Shown: positions 49,616 to 50,097 of the stretch, piece by piece
How the letters are laid out: every line of letters begins with the position of its first letter
Position numbering within the stretch: position 1 is the first letter of the stretch
Origin: Acidilobaceae archaeon
GTDB taxonomy: Archaea; Thermoproteota; Thermoprotei_A; Sulfolobales; Acidilobaceae
NCBI GenBank assembly: GCA_027014125.1
Contig: JALWEI010000007.1
Span: 1 to 50,097 of the forward strand
Direction of reading: 5' to 3'
Length of the DNA: 50,097 bases
Notes under the pieces: generated by a model
Database searches by the model: none
What the model was told of the DNA's origin: nothing
What the model saw: only the letters and a program-made list of their open reading frames with translations
Translations under genes and position numbers: made by a program

Positions 49616-50097
49616 CTACCTCACCGTGTGGGGCTTAAGGTCCTCGAGGCTGTAGAGGACCATCGAGTCCCTGGGCTTGCAGGTCTCCTGGGCCTGGAGG
49701 CGGGCCTGCTCTATCCTCTCCCTGGTTGTCGCGTGGACCATGAAGTAGCATATGTGCCTCCACCTATCCCTCGGGTATGCCTCCCTCCACACCACGTGGG
49801 TGCTGTAGGGGAACTTTGCAGCGCAGTTGCATAGCTCCAGCTCGTCCTCGTCGCTGCACCCAGCGGGCTCCATCACGACCATGCCATTCTCCTTGAAGCC
49901 CGCTAGCCTGCCCTCCAGGGCTGCCCCGGGGTCTCCTAGTATGCCCTTCTCCAGCATCTCGCCCACCAGGGCGACGACGTCCCCCTCCGTCATGCCGTGC
50001 TTCCTGGCCGCGCTGGCGTAGGGCCTCTCCTCTATAGGCAGGGCCCGGAGGCTGTGGGGGAGGGTCTTGGGTATGCCAAGGTCCTCGGGCCTGGGCG
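49616..50097 (-). CDS. Siroheme decarboxylase (AhbA/B-like), N-terminus beyond window
   Basis: The reverse strand is open from the window end to 49616 (160 codons shown). LPHSLRALPIEERPYASAARKHGM then GDVVALVGEMLEKGILG is an Lrp-like HTH, followed by NGMVVMEPAGCSDEDELELCNCAAKFPYSTHVVWREAYPRDRW and HICYFMVHATTRERIE, then LYSLEDLKPHTVR. This is the AhbA/B pattern, including the LfS-E-LK-like end. The enzyme decarboxylates siroheme at C12 and C18. It leads the operon into AhbC. Because the N-terminus is missing, a fused AhbA-AhbB cannot be excluded. Confidence 0.75.
   Translation of the reverse strand, partial: PRPEDLGIPKTLPHSLRALPIEERPYASAARKHGMTEGDVVALVGEMLEKGILGDPGAALEGRLAGFKENGMVVMEPAGCSDEDELELCNCAAKFPYSTHVVWREAYPRDRWRHICYFMVHATTRERIEQARLQAQETCKPRDSMVLYSLEDLKPHTVR

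Noticed and set aside
1-50097. CRISPR arrays, insertion sequences, phage genes, rRNA
   Set aside because: No direct-repeat arrays, transposase motifs, integrase or structural phage genes, and no rRNA segments were seen.

Overview
This window is crenarchaeal (Thermoproteota) chromosome, most likely from a hyperthermophile of the Desulfurococcales/Acidilobales kind. The evidence is a high G+C content with heavy AGG, ATA and CTA codon use, frequent GTG and TTG starts behind GGTG/GGGG Shine-Dalgarno sequences or directly below TATA boxes, and a set of archaeal marker genes: Alba, Gins23, MCM, Hel308, pantoate kinase with phosphopantothenate synthetase, the Ahb haem pathway, an RFAP-synthase-like GHMP protein, geranylgeranyl reductase and an intron-containing tRNA-Tyr. 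The species cannot be named from sequence alone. Genes are packed tightly; convergent neighbours often overlap by 4 nt and operon neighbours by GTGA.

Layout. 1-2.8 kb: a truncated SPFH-like gene, two divergent ribbon-helix-helix genes around a clear operator, and a DUF1152 gene. 2.9-5.8 kb: a PsiE-like membrane protein convergent with a three-gene copper/CuA maturation operon (SCO, a thioredoxin-CcdA fusion, PCuAC). 5.9-10.1 kb: a badly frameshifted DUF1152 relative, a DNA methyltransferase, an EamA transporter, an OsmC protein and a bacterial-PH-type membrane protein. 10.2-14.9 kb: a complete BMP-type nucleoside ABC importer behind palindromic promoter elements. 14.9-17.4 kb: cofactor genes nadE, pantoate kinase and PPS. 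17.3-25.2 kb: a conserved unknown, Alba, a class V aminotransferase, a DJ-1/PfpI protein, a regulator-membrane pair divergent from an ABC-2 exporter, and an M32 carboxypeptidase. 25.2-33.3 kb: an unknown protein with a leader hairpin, a sulfite-oxidase-fold protein, a KaiC-like ATPase, an IMPDH with a shortened CBS region, DUF296, a four-CBS protein, RFAP-synthase-like GHMP protein, three small uncharacterised or poorly characterised genes, and tRNA-Tyr. 33.3-38.3 kb: SufS with a TusA-like partner, two tandem paralogues, an Xre/DUF2178 operon with twin operators, an MFS transporter, a CBS pair protein and a small zinc protein. 38.3-43.1 kb: Gins23, MCM and Hel308 in one run. 43.1-50.1 kb: a GH130/GT4 pair, a PolB-type exonuclease, an Lrp regulator, geranylgeranyl reductase, and a haem cluster (AhbA/B, AhbC-like radical SAM, precorrin-2 dehydrogenase) running off the end.

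No phage, insertion sequence, CRISPR array or defence island is visible. The best leads are regulatory and small-gene systems: several short regulator genes lie next to exact dyads with repeated geometry (1318-1397, 10185-10247, 31490-31507, 36331-36369). Other leads are the reversed-order thioredoxin-CcdA fusion, the 34.9-35.5 kb paralogue pair, and the IMPDH whose CBS region is reduced while stand-alone CBS proteins lie nearby. Assignments rest on motif recognition; no database search was run.
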